Positions 28,925 to 37,311 of a stretch of 64,000 nucleotides of DNA are shown here, one piece after another. Positions within the stretch are counted from its first letter, which is position 1. Each line of letters starts with the position of its first letter. Made by a program: the position numbers and the translations under genes. Location: contig CAWFYJ010000001.1 in NCBI GenBank assembly GCA_963820055.1, positions 124,001 to 188,000 of the forward strand. The letters run 5' to 3'. The DNA is from RHKX01 sp963820055 (GTDB lineage Bacteria; Actinomycetota; Thermoleophilia; Solirubrobacterales; 70-9). The notes under the pieces were generated by a model. It did not search any database. It saw only the letters and a list, made by a program, of their open reading frames with translations, and was not told where the DNA came from.

Positions 28925-29842
28925 ATGAGGGGGACCAGACAGCAGCGGCGGCTGGGAGCACTGGGACTGCGCAACACGGAGGCAGCGGGGCTGGTGGTCC
29001 TCGTCGTGCTCTGGCTGGCGAGCGCCGCCGCGGCGATGCCGCCGGATCTGACCGACGACTTCGACTCCGGCGACGCCGGCTGGTCGCTGTACGAAGGCGG
29101 AGCGATCGGCCCGGCCGACTGGCTCGCCACCGGCGGCAACCCGGGCGGCTACATCAGCCACAAGAGCTCCGGCGCGGAGACGGACGCAGCGTTCGGCGAT
29201 GCCGGCTACGTCGCCCATCTTTCGCGCTACTTCGACAAGGCGCGGATCGTCGCTGACATGCGGTCGACGGCGACCGCCGCGACCCCGACCGTCCGGCTCG
29301 CCGACCCCGACTACTCGTCGTTCGGCTCGATCAGCTCAACCGCCGCCGAGCCGATGTCGGGGGCGTGGCGGCACTATTCGTTCCCGCTTCGCGCCTCGGC
29401 GGGCTGGTACGACGACTCCGGCCACCGGCTCGACTCCGGCCGGCTGCGGCGCTTCCTCGCCCTCGACCCGATCATCCTCGTCGACGCCGGCTACGGCGCC
29501 GGCGAGACGACCGACCTCGACAACATCGGTCTCAGCACCGTGTTCCCACGCGGCGTAAGCATCCGGGCGAAGGCCGGACGTAAGGGCTTCAAGGGCGCGA
29601 TCACGATCAAACAAGGGCGCGACGCCCCGCAATGCCTCGCCGGCCAGAAGGTCCGAATCCTCCGGACGTCCAAGGGAAAGACCGGGCGATTCGCCGCGGC
29701 AACGACGAACGATGCCGGCAAGTACTCGGTCGCCAAGGGCCTCAAGCCGGGCCGCTACTTCGCCCAAGCGCCGGAATCCGCGCCGCCGGCCAGCGCGAAG
29801 TGCGGCGAGGCGACTTCGAAGACGATCCGGGTGAAGCGCTAG
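28925..29842 (+). CDS. Secreted laminin-B-like / carboxypeptidase-regulatory-like protein
   Basis: 305 residues. A signal peptide or anchor (about 18-40, 'LVVLVVLWLASAAAAMP') is followed by a beta-sandwich reminiscent of laminin B/CBM domains ('DDFDSGDAGWSLYEGG', 'WRHYSFPLRASAGWYDDSG', 'TTDLDNIGLS'). A C-terminal Ig-like repair-type domain has 'CLAGQKVRILRTSKGKTG' and 'GKYSVAKGLKPGRYFAQ'. The first domain usually binds carbohydrate or surface ligands. The exact role is unknown. Confidence 0.75.
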   Translation: MRGTRQQRRLGALGLRNTEAAGLVVLVVLWLASAAAAMPPDLTDDFDSGDAGWSLYEGGAIGPADWLATGGNPGGYISHKSSGAETDAAFGDAGYVAHLSRYFDKARIVADMRSTATAATPTVRLADPDYSSFGSISSTAAEPMSGAWRHYSFPLRASAGWYDDSGHRLDSGRLRRFLALDPIILVDAGYGAGETTDLDNIGLSTVFPRGVSIRAKAGRKGFKGAITIKQGRDAPQCLAGQKVRILRTSKGKTGRFAAATTNDAGKYSVAKGLKPGRYFAQAPESAPPASAKCGEATSKTIRVKR

Positions 29843-29848
29843 CTCGCG

Positions 29849-30790
29849 TTAGGTGACAGCGGCGCAGATCCGGGCCACGTGGCGGTGGTCGGTGCCGCAG
29901 CATCCTCCGAGCACGTTCAGATTCGGCATCCGCTCGCGCAATTCGACGTAGCGGGCAGCCAGATCGTCCGGGTCGCCGTCATCGAGCTCGGTCGCCTGGT
30001 CGAGCTCGGCGTGACTCATCCGGGAAGCGTTGGCACGCAGGCCGTGGACGCGTTCGAGCCACGGCCCACCGGCCTCGATCACGGCCTCGAAGTGTGTCGG
30101 GTGAGCGCAATTGATCATGAAGTAGCCGACCTCCGACTCGGGGTCGCGATCGACCTGATCGATCGCCTCTCCGAGCGCCTGGCCGCTTGGGAGTCTGCCG
30201 TCGGTCTCGACGGTGAACGAGATCGCGACGGGCAGGCCGGCGGAAGTCGCAGCTCGAGCGACTCCGACGGCCTCCTCCGCGTAGGTCATCGTGATCGCCG
30301 AAATCATGTCTGCGGCGGTTTCGGCAAACGTGCGTGCCTGCAACGAGTGATACGCGGCCGCATCTTCCGACGAGAGAACCTCCCCGGGCGCATAGCCGTC
30401 GTCGTGCGGCCCGATGCAGCCGCTGATCAGGATCCGGGCCTCACTCGGGCCGCTCGATCGGCGCAACCCCTCGAGCAGTTCAATCGCCTCCCGGTTGGCC
30501 TGTGCGATGCCGGGTTCGTCATAGCCCACAGCTGCCCCCCAGCGGGGGTTGGCCCGCCAGGTCGGACTCTCAAGGATGAATCCGAGGTCGTTGTCGGTGG
30601 CGAGCCTCAGGAACGGCCGATAGTACGCACGCAACTCCTCCCGCCCCGCTTCGTCCTTCAGCAGGTCGAATGCGGCGAACTCGGGAAGGTCGAGACCTCG
30701 ATGGAAGATGAGGAAGGTCTCGAGTCCGGCATCGGTGAGGAAGAGGTCGTCGCTGAGCGAAGGGAGGGCGACACGATCCATGCCGTTCAT
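29849..30790 (-). CDS. Homocysteine S-methyltransferase family protein
   Basis: 313 residues. A TIM-barrel methyltransferase with N-terminal 'LTDAGLETFLIFHRGLDLPE' and 'LISGCIGPHDDGYAPGE'; zinc ligands are Cys in 'MINCAHPTHFE' and the Cys pair in 'GGCCGTDHRHV'. It transfers a methyl group from S-methylmethionine or betaine-like donors to a thiol; the donor is not clear. It is convergent with the secreted protein gene (6 nt apart) and divergent from the FKBP gene. ATG 30790 was chosen; 30781 is an alternative. Confidence 0.88.
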   Translation of the reverse strand: MNGMDRVALPSLSDDLFLTDAGLETFLIFHRGLDLPEFAAFDLLKDEAGREELRAYYRPFLRLATDNDLGFILESPTWRANPRWGAAVGYDEPGIAQANREAIELLEGLRRSSGPSEARILISGCIGPHDDGYAPGEVLSSEDAAAYHSLQARTFAETAADMISAITMTYAEEAVGVARAATSAGLPVAISFTVETDGRLPSGQALGEAIDQVDRDPESEVGYFMINCAHPTHFEAVIEAGGPWLERVHGLRANASRMSHAELDQATELDDGDPDDLAARYVELRERMPNLNVLGGCCGTDHRHVARICAAVT

Positions 30791-30844
30791 TTCTATCGTC
30801 TGGGTGGCCGTTTGTCGACGGCCCGACCGACATCCCACCGCGGA

Positions 30845-30850
30845 TAGGCT
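30845..30850 (+). promoter_or_regulatory. -10 element (TAGGCT) of the FKBP gene
   Basis: TAGGCT ends 7 nt before the ATG at 30858; no Shine-Dalgarno is present, so the message is probably leaderless. Confidence 0.5.
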
Positions 30851-30857
30851 GCGGCTC

Positions 30858-31238
30858 ATGAGCACAGCAGAGAAGCCCGAAGTCGAGATCCCCGCCGGCC
30901 AGGAGCCCACCTACGTCCTCGAGATCGAGGACATCGTCGTCGGCGACGGCGAGGAGGCCGCCGCCGGCCACCAGGTCGAAGTCCACTACGTGGGCGTCGC
31001 CTGGTCGGATGGCAACCAGTTCGACGCCTCCTGGGACCGCGGCGACACCTTCAAGTTCGGCCTCGGGAAGGGACAGGTCATCCAGGGCTGGGACCAGGGC
31101 GTGGCCGGGATGAAGGTCGGCGGCCGCCGGCGGATCACGATTCCGCCGATGCTCGGCTACGGCAAGCGCGGCGCCGGCGGGGTGATCGGCCCCGACGAGA
31201 CGCTCGTCTTCGTCGTCGACCTGGTCTCGGTCCGCTAG
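30858..31238 (+). CDS. FKBP-type peptidyl-prolyl cis-trans isomerase
   Basis: 126 residues, a single minimal FKBP domain without a signal peptide, so cytosolic. Core motifs: 'VEVHYVGVAWSDGNQFDASW', 'FKFGLGKGQVIQGWDQGVAG', 'GGRRRITIPPMLGYGKRGAG', 'LVFVVDLVSV'. The active-site aromatic residues are in place. It catalyses prolyl isomerisation in protein folding. The TAGGCT box just upstream is on the same strand. Confidence 0.95.
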   Translation: MSTAEKPEVEIPAGQEPTYVLEIEDIVVGDGEEAAAGHQVEVHYVGVAWSDGNQFDASWDRGDTFKFGLGKGQVIQGWDQGVAGMKVGGRRRITIPPMLGYGKRGAGGVIGPDETLVFVVDLVSVR

Positions 31239-31340
31239 ATAACGGCCCACTGCTGGAGAAGGCGGCGTGAAGTTCGCCTCAGGGCATGCTTCGGCGGCCA
31301 TCTCCGGCCGGTTTAAACCACTTCGGCTGCGGACGAAGCT

Positions 31341-31763
31341 CTAGCCGCGGGCGGGGATATAGGGGTCCCAGAAGCCCGGCTCGGGTTCGATCTGCTCGAC
31401 GAGATCCAGCCAGATCCCGGCGGATCACGTAGCCCGAAGCGACGCTGGCCCCACGGTTCGTCGGTGAGGGGGTGTTCCGGCTCGATGCCGTTCCGGGTGA
31501 GTCGCCCGAACTCCGCGGCCGCATCCGCGACCTGCAGAGTCAGCAGAACGCCCCTCCCCGGAATAAGCCGGCGGTCCGGGCGGTGTCGACGGGTGATCGG
31601 GCGCCATGAAGGCGACCCCATGGGCGCTTTCCTCTCCTGGGGCGAGGAGGACGAACCATTTCGCCTCGAAGACCACTATGAAGTCCAGCACGCGGACATA
31701 GAAGTCGCGGCAGGTCTCCAACTCTTCCGTGACCACGACCGGATACGCCGATTCCAGCTCCAT
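31341..31763 (-). pseudogene. VOC/glyoxalase family gene with two compensating frameshifts
   Basis: From ATG 31763 the frame reads 'YPVVVTEELETCRDFYVRVL' and 'FVLLAPGEESAHGVAFMAPD'. It then shifts +1 near 31550 into 'VLLTLQVADAAAEFGRL' and 'DEPWGQRRFGLRDP', and shifts back (-1) near 31415 into 'IWLDLVEQIEPEPGFWDPYI'. With both corrected the product is about 140 residues, a normal VOC length. It follows the cupin gene by 2 nt, so the two form an operon. The region 31239-31340 holds no gene. Confidence 0.75.
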
Positions 31764-31765
31764 GC

Positions 31766-32116
31766 TCAGTAGATGACGTAGAGCTTCCGGAGCGTCTCGT
31801 GGATCTCCCACGTGCCGGTCCAGCCGACCGGAAAGACCGCCGAGTTGCCGGGCCCGAGATCGAGGGGCTCGCCGCCGTCGGGGGTGACCGTCATCCGGCC
31901 GGAGACGACGTAGATGAATTCGTTCGTCTCGAGCGTCCAGTGCGAGGGGCCGGGCGTGCACTCCCAGACACCCGCGTCGGCGCCGTTCTCGTTCTCCCAG
32001 ATGCTGACGCCGGAGGTGTCCATCTGTGGGCCGGTGGCCTCCTCGAGCGGCCCCCAGTCCTCGAGCTCGACGTCGGGGCTCGGCAGGAAGGTCGTGGGCA
32101 CGGCGGGGTCGGGCAT
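31766..32116 (-). CDS. Small cupin-domain protein (DUF861/EutQ-like)
   Basis: 116 residues. A single cupin barrel with 'GVWECTPGPSHWTLETNEF', 'IYVVSGRMTVTPDGGEPLDL' and 'GNSAVFPVGWTGTWEIHET'. Family members bind metal or small ligands; function unknown. The ATG at 32116 has CAGGAG three bases upstream and a TAGGAT box further up, so this gene has an ordinary leader, unlike several neighbours. Confidence 0.82.
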   Translation of the reverse strand: MPDPAVPTTFLPSPDVELEDWGPLEEATGPQMDTSGVSIWENENGADAGVWECTPGPSHWTLETNEFIYVVSGRMTVTPDGGEPLDLGPGNSAVFPVGWTGTWEIHETLRKLYVIY

Positions 32117-32165
32117 CGCATTGCTCCTGGCTCGGGTGACGGGGTCGGGCGATCCTACGGGGAGA

Positions 32166-33182
32166 ATGGGGGACGTGAGCCCGCCGCCCTCCTCCTCGAC
32201 CCCGAGTCCGCCCCCGGAGATCGACAGCGACCCGACGCTGCGCGTCATCGAGGAGGGCCTGCCCGCCGCGGCGCCCGACCGGTCGTGGCTGCGTCGCCAC
32301 TCGAAGGCGGTCAGCGCCGTCTTCGCGGTCGTCGTCTTCGCCGCGCTCGTCGTCGGCCTCTACTCGAAGCGCACGGCGTTCATCGACGCGATCGGGGCGG
32401 CGTCGTTCTGGGTGCTGGCCGGTGCCACGCTGATGCAGGTCGTCTGGCTGATCGCGCGGAGCGAGGCCTGGTACGTCTGCGTCGACGCCGCCGGCGGCAA
32501 CTGCGGCCGACGCCCGCTGTACCGGGCGGCTGCCGTCGGCTACCTCGGCAACCTCCTGAACCCGAGCTTCGGACTGGCGGTGCGGATCGCCGAGCTCCGC
32601 CGCACCGTCCCGGACACGGCGCCGAGCGCCGGCGTCCTGGTCGCGGCTGAGATGCCGATAGTCGTCGTCGAGATCGCCCTCGCCGGGCTCTGCTCGTTCA
32701 CCCTGATCGGGCCGCTCGGCATCCCCTGGTGGGTTCCGCTGATCGCGCTCGTCGTCGGAGTCGGAGTCGTCGCCGGGCTGAGCGGCGTCGCGAACCGCAA
32801 GCAGCACGGCCTCTGGCAGGGATTGGCGGTGCTCCGCGGCCTCCGCCACCGCAACACGATCATCGCCCTGACCGTCCTCGCCGTCTCCGCGCAGGTGTTC
32901 CGCAACTGGCTCGTCCTTCGCGGGATCGGCGTCGACGTCTCCGTCTGGGACTCGATGGCGCTCCTGATCGCGACCGCCGCCCTCGGGCTGTTGCCGGTGG
33001 GGCCCAGCCTCGGGGTCGCGACGACCGTCCTGATCCTCGGCTCGAAGGGCGTCGCCCAGACCGCCGCGGCCGGGGCGCTCCTCACCGCCACCGGCGCGGT
33101 CGGTGCGCTCCTGTTCGCATCCTGGGCGATCCTCGACCGGCTGCGGACGCGTCGCAGCGACCGAGCGCCTGAGCCCGGCTGA
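32166..33182 (+). CDS. Lysylphosphatidylglycerol synthase/UPF0104-type membrane protein
   Basis: 338 residues. A Pro/Ser-rich N-terminal cytoplasmic stretch is followed by seven to eight membrane segments beginning 'VSAVFAVVVFAALVVGLYSK'. The conserved 'AAAVGYLGNLLNPSFGLAVRIAELRR' pattern (abridged) is typical of the LPG_synthase_TM flippase-like family. No aminoacyl-transferase domain is attached, so it is probably a lipid-translocating or transport module. Divergent from the cupin gene. Confidence 0.82.
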   Translation: MGDVSPPPSSSTPSPPPEIDSDPTLRVIEEGLPAAAPDRSWLRRHSKAVSAVFAVVVFAALVVGLYSKRTAFIDAIGAASFWVLAGATLMQVVWLIARSEAWYVCVDAAGGNCGRRPLYRAAAVGYLGNLLNPSFGLAVRIAELRRTVPDTAPSAGVLVAAEMPIVVVEIALAGLCSFTLIGPLGIPWWVPLIALVVGVGVVAGLSGVANRKQHGLWQGLAVLRGLRHRNTIIALTVLAVSAQVFRNWLVLRGIGVDVSVWDSMALLIATAALGLLPVGPSLGVATTVLILGSKGVAQTAAAGALLTATGAVGALLFASWAILDRLRTRRSDRAPEPG

Positions 33183-33311
33183 CGCGGACGAGCTCAAGAA
33201 CACCTACGGGCGGATCCATCGCTGGCGCGGCGCCCGCGGCGGCGCTTCGGACGCGGTCCGAGCGGGTAATAACGGCGGGGGGAGCAAGAGACCCGACCGA
33301 AAGGACCGCCG

Positions 33312-34313
33312 ATGAAGAGACGACGACTTGGCCGCAGCGACCTCGACGTGACCGAGATCGCCCTCGGGTCCTGGTTGACCTACTCCGGAGGTGTCGAGCG
33401 TGACCAGACCGAGGCGTGCACCCGCGCCGCCTTCGACGCCGGGATCAACTTCTTCGACACCGCCAACGCCTACGGCGGTGGCGCGTCCGAATCCGCCTGG
33501 GGCGAGATCCTCGGTGACTACCCGCGCGACGAGTACGTCCTGGCGACGAAGCTCTACTTCCCAGTCGACGCCGGCAGTGGCCTCTCGGCCGAGCAGGTCC
33601 ATACCCAGCTCGACGCCTCCCTGAGGCGGCTGCAGACCGATCACGTCGACCTCTACCAGTGCCACCGCTTCGACGTGGAGACGCCGATCGAGGAGACGAT
33701 GGAGGCGCTGGCCGACGTCGTCAAGGCCGGCAAGGCCCGTTACATCGGCTTCAGCGAGTGGACGCCGGAGCAGATCGAGGCGGGGTTGGAAGCGGCGGTC
33801 GACGACGTCGCGTTCGTCTCCTCCCAGCCGCAGTACTCGATGCTCTGGCGCGCACCCGAGGACGAGGTCTTCCCGGTCTGCGCCGAGCACGGCATCTCGC
33901 AGATCGTCTGGTCGCCGCTCGCCGAGGGAGTGCTCACGGGCAAGTACGCGCCCGGAAGCCCGCCGCCCTCCGACTCGCGCGCCGCAAGCGACGAGATGAG
34001 CGTCTTCATCAAGGGCAAGCTGACCGACGAGACCCTCGAGGCCGTCCAGCGCCTGCGCCCGATCGCCGATGAGGCGGGCCTCTCCATGGTCCAGCTGGCA
34101 CTCGCCTGGGTGCTGCGTCGCGACGAGCTCGCCTCGGCGATCATCGGTGCGAGCCGTCCCGAACAGATCGCCGAGAACATCACCGCGTCGGAGGTCGAGC
34201 TCGGCAGCGATCTCCTCGACGCGATCGACGACGCCCTCGGCGACGTGCCGGTGACCGGCACGCAACTCGGCCCGAACGCCAAGGGCGGCGTGCTGCACCG
34301 CACCGTCGACTGA
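33312..34313 (+). CDS. Aldo/keto reductase (K+-channel beta-subunit-like)
   Basis: 333 residues. The start 'KRRRLGRSDLDVTEIALGSW' is typical. The catalytic tetrad is visible as Asp/Tyr in 'FFDTANAYGGG', Lys in 'VLATKLYF' and His in 'LYQCHRFD'. The NADPH motif is 'ASAIIGASRPEQIAENI'. Cytosolic NADPH-dependent carbonyl reductase; substrate unknown. A ribosome site GAAAGGA precedes the ATG. Confidence 0.92.
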   Translation: MKRRRLGRSDLDVTEIALGSWLTYSGGVERDQTEACTRAAFDAGINFFDTANAYGGGASESAWGEILGDYPRDEYVLATKLYFPVDAGSGLSAEQVHTQLDASLRRLQTDHVDLYQCHRFDVETPIEETMEALADVVKAGKARYIGFSEWTPEQIEAGLEAAVDDVAFVSSQPQYSMLWRAPEDEVFPVCAEHGISQIVWSPLAEGVLTGKYAPGSPPPSDSRAASDEMSVFIKGKLTDETLEAVQRLRPIADEAGLSMVQLALAWVLRRDELASAIIGASRPEQIAENITASEVELGSDLLDAIDDALGDVPVTGTQLGPNAKGGVLHRTVD

Positions 34314-34327
34314 CCCGCCGCTCCACA

Positions 34328-34333
34328 TAGGCT
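34328..34333 (+). promoter_or_regulatory. -10 element (TAGGCT) of the 34340 gene
   Basis: TAGGCT ends 6 nt before the GTG start at 34340; leaderless arrangement. Confidence 0.5.
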
Positions 34334-34339
34334 GGCGCC

Positions 34340-35107
34340 GTGCGCAAGCGCGGCAACGACAGAGGCGAGCGGCCGGAGCCCCTCCGGTTCCGGCCGATCC
34401 TGACCCAGATCGCCACCGGCTACCGCTGCGACTGGGGGTTGCTGCTCGGCGCCGGCCTGCTCGTGTTCGTCCCGGTCGGGCTGATCTCGGCGCTCGAACC
34501 CTTGGACGGCTACTCGATCGACGGATGGGACGGCGCCCGCTCGGTCGGCATCCTGATCCTCGTCATCACCCAGGCCACCGTCTCGCTCCTCGGCGCCGTC
34601 TTTTACTCAGGCGTCGTCGCCGCCGGTGAGGAGCGGCGACGCCACGGCATCCATCACCGGCTTCGCGACGTCGCCCGAAAGCTCCCTTACAGGACCCTGA
34701 TCCTCGCCGACTTCGCCTTCATCGTCGCGGTCGCCTTCGGCTTCCTTCTCCTCGTCATCCCCGGCTTCATCTTCGTCGTCTGGCTCGCCCTGATCGCCCC
34801 GGTGATCGAGATCGAGGAGCGCGGCGTGCGCGACTCCTTCCGCCGCAGCCGCGAGATGGTCCGCCACCACTTCTGGCGGGTCGCCGGCGTCGTCCTCCCC
34901 CTCCTCTTCGTCGAATCCCTCCTCGAAGGCTTCGGCGACGGCATCGGCCACGGCCTACTCGGCGAGAACTACGTCGGCAACCTCGTCGGCTCCGTAGTCG
35001 CCAACCTCCTCGTCTCGCCGCTCTATGCGCTGACGGTGCTGGCGCTCTACTTCGAGATCAGGGAGCGGGAGGAACGGGCGGGCGGTCAGTCGCCGGCGAA
35101 CGGGTAG
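34340..35107 (+). CDS. Integral membrane protein (glycerophosphoryl diester phosphodiesterase membrane-domain-like)
   Basis: 255 residues, GTG start. About six membrane segments, with an amphipathic 'APVIEIEERGVRDSFRRSREMV' block between them. This 'E-x-x-G-x-x-x-S-x-x-R-S' pattern is found in poorly characterised bacterial membrane proteins related to the GDPD transmembrane domain. No catalytic domain. The last 22 bases overlap the convergent secreted-protein gene. Confidence 0.65.
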   Translation: MRKRGNDRGERPEPLRFRPILTQIATGYRCDWGLLLGAGLLVFVPVGLISALEPLDGYSIDGWDGARSVGILILVITQATVSLLGAVFYSGVVAAGEERRRHGIHHRLRDVARKLPYRTLILADFAFIVAVAFGFLLLVIPGFIFVVWLALIAPVIEIEERGVRDSFRRSREMVRHHFWRVAGVVLPLLFVESLLEGFGDGIGHGLLGENYVGNLVGSVVANLLVSPLYALTVLALYFEIREREERAGGQSPANG

Positions 35108-36072
35108 CAGGGCCCCGGGTCGATGTCATCGGCGCCGCCGAACCATGCCTCCGCCGGCGTCACCGGAATCCCCGGCTGACCCGGAAGATCCGCAGTGAGA
35201 TCACCGGTCAGCCTGCCCTGCGAATACCGCCCTGTGCCGGCGAAGAAGTGGGCGTCGGCGTCGACCGTCGCCCGCCTGCCGCTCGGCGCGACCACGAATG
35301 AATCGCGCGGACCGCGCGAGAACGCAAGGCGGACCGCGTGGATCCCGCCCTCCCGGGTCTCGTAGGAAGCGCCGTACTGGGTTCCGGTCGGACCGCGGAC
35401 GGCAGCGAACCAGGTGTCCAGGTCGGTTCCACAGGCCGTCACGGCGGGCTGGCGGGGAGAGTCGGCGCGGAGAACCTTCGGGGGAACGGGCAGTCCGGTG
35501 TGTGATGCGCTGGGAGCCGCCGCCGGTCGCGCACGATGCCGGCTGCACCCGCGGATCCGATAGCTGCGCATCCGGCCGGGGATCGCGGTCCGGTGGACGG
35601 CGGCGAAGCCGTTCTCTCCCTCGACGTCGATCCGGCCCTCGAACCGGCCGACGAGCCTGGTCTCGACCTCGGCGCAGTGCTTGCCGTGACGGCGAACCTG
35701 GTGGTGCTCGTCCGTGACCACGAACCGCGCGCGAACGGACCCGAGCGGCCCGAGATCGGCGCTGATCCGTCGGTTCGCGTAGCTGCCCGCCGCACCGACC
35801 CGATAGAAAGCTCCCTCCGCCTCCGTGGTCGCTTCGTTCTCCCGGTAGAAGCTGACGCCGACCCCGCGCGGGCCGGCGCCGACGGGGACGCTGAGGTCGA
35901 AGCGATAGCCGTCGGCGTTCGCTCCCATGGATGCAAAGGCCTGTCGCTTCGAAGCGGATGCGGGGGTCGCCGCGACGCCCAGCGCGAGCATCGCCAGCGC
36001 CGCCCCCACCGCGTAGTGACGAAAACGTCCCACCACAGGACGTTTCTGACACCTCGCGGTCGCCAGGTTCAC
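35086..36072 (-). CDS. Secreted protein, paralogue of the upstream gene product
   Basis: 328 residues. A signal peptide ('GAALAMLALGVAATPASA') is followed by two beta-rich modules: a first with 'GSVRARFVVTDEHHQ' and 'GRFEGRIDVEGENGFAAVHR', then 'RIRGCSRH', and a second beginning 'CGTDLDTWFAAVRGPTG' and ending 'GRLTGDLTADLPGQPGIPV'. The module order and the 'CGT...F.A.R' motif match the 36069-37137 product, so the two are tandem paralogues. GTG start overlaps that gene's stop (GTGA). Family not recognised. Confidence 0.75.
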   Translation of the reverse strand: MNLATARCQKRPVVGRFRHYAVGAALAMLALGVAATPASASKRQAFASMGANADGYRFDLSVPVGAGPRGVGVSFYRENEATTEAEGAFYRVGAAGSYANRRISADLGPLGSVRARFVVTDEHHQVRRHGKHCAEVETRLVGRFEGRIDVEGENGFAAVHRTAIPGRMRSYRIRGCSRHRARPAAAPSASHTGLPVPPKVLRADSPRQPAVTACGTDLDTWFAAVRGPTGTQYGASYETREGGIHAVRLAFSRGPRDSFVVAPSGRRATVDADAHFFAGTGRYSQGRLTGDLTADLPGQPGIPVTPAEAWFGGADDIDPGPCYPFAGD

Positions 36073-37137
36073 GGCGCCGGCGCGATCAGGGAGGGGGCGG
36101 GGCGGGGCGGGGCGAACGGCGCACGTCCAGCCGTGCCGCTGTCGCCCGAGGCGGTCGGCACCAGACGGCCGAGGCCGGAGGGAATGCCGGGACAGTCCGG
36201 CGACACGGTCGGCTCTCCCCTGCGGAGTGTCGCGTCGCCGGGAGCAAACGAAACCTTGCTGACCCCCGGGAAGCGTGCTGTCAGATGCCCCGACAGCGAT
36301 CCATTCCGGTAGGACGCGGAGCCGGCGAAGATCGGCCGGCGCGGGCTCACCTTGGCGGACTTCAGATCGTGGCGGAATGTGAAGTCGTGGGCGAGTCGCG
36401 GGGCCGACGCGTAGCGAATGATTCGGGCGGTCGAGGTGCGCCCATACTGCACCGCGAAGAAGTCGGCGAAGTACCTCGACCTGGTGGCAGCGAACAGCGC
36501 GCCGGGCGCCGTACCGCAGGCGATCAGCGTCGGCGGCCGGTAATCGCCCGCCGACCGGAGCGCTACGCCCACGGCCTTCGCGGACCCGCCCCTCCGACAG
36601 GTGCGGTGGACGACGGTCACCCTCGCGTCCACGGTCCGCTGATCCACCGCCGCGTAATCGTTCTCGCCGCGGAACCTCATTCGCCCCGAGAGCTCGCCGC
36701 TGTAGGCCGCGGCTTTGAGACAGCGGTTCTCGAAGTGCCCGACGTGGTCCGGCTCGAATCGGGCGGAGAAGCTGCCCGAGATCACCCATCGGAACTTCGA
36801 GGCGGCGCGAAGACACCCGACGGACCGTCTTCAGGAAGTACTGCGTCGTCGTACTGCCGTTGCCAACGCGCGCGTGGATGAGGTTTCCGTCGGAATCTGT
36901 CGTCCACTCCCTGAAGTTCTGGCCCTTGTCGACGGCGACCATACCCTGCTGAGCGTTCGCCGAACCGCGACCGTAGAAGGCGACCTTGTGTCCGTGCGCG
37001 CCCTCGGTCTTGAAGTACACGTAGGTGACGGTGCTGACGTTCGCCGATGCCGCAGTCGCAGTGGCCGCGAACGCTGCGAGGCCGACCGCCAACACCAGCG
37101 CCGCTACCAGTCTCGGTCTCCCCCAAGCTCCCCGCAT
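36069..37137 (-). pseudogene. Secreted paralogue with a single +1 frameshift
   Basis: Starts at ATG 37137 with a signal peptide ('LVAALVLAVGLAAFAATATA') and 'VTYVYFKTEGAHGHKVAFYG'. Near 36813 the frame shifts +1 into 'KFRWVISGSFSARFEPDHVG', 'RFRGENDYAAVDQ', 'CGTAPGALFAATRSRYF' and 'GSLSGHLTARFPGVSKVSF'. With one base removed the length is 1068 bp, an intact 355-residue product. Same two-module layout as its downstream neighbour. It may be a real lesion or a sequence error. Confidence 0.72.
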
Positions 37138-37144
37138 CGCCGGG

Positions 37145-37150
37145 ACCCTA
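37145..37150 (-). promoter_or_regulatory. -10 element (TAGGGT) of the secreted paralogue pair
   Basis: TAGGGT on the minus strand, 7 nt before the ATG at 37137. Confidence 0.45.
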
Positions 37151-37209
37151 CAGGCGAAGCCGGCAGCCGGCGTCGGTAGGTCGCCGCCAACCCCGAGCCA
37201 CCACGAAGT

Positions 37210-37242
37210 GTCAGAAACGCGAATCCACGTCGTGTTTCTGAC
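37210..37242. repeat. Inverted repeat GTCAGAAAC / GTTTCTGAC
   Basis: Perfect 9-bp arms (37210-37218, 37234-37242) with a 15-nt spacer, 70-100 bp upstream of the secreted-protein pair. The same core (CGTTTCTGACAC) occurs again at 36041-36052 inside the start of the second gene. It could be an operator. The remaining 37138-37311 interval shows no gene. Confidence 0.45.
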
Positions 37243-37311
37243 CGTTCGCGACCGAGACCGGGGGTGTACGTGCCAGAGGGATGGTTGCCCACGCCGGCGC
37301 GGACGCCCACC

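Noticed and set aside
24191..28961. Very long open frames (over 1300 codons) overlapping gltB and gltD on both strands
   Set aside because: They are Arg/Pro/Asp-rich shadows produced by GC-rich third positions. gltB and gltD are unmistakable in their own frames.
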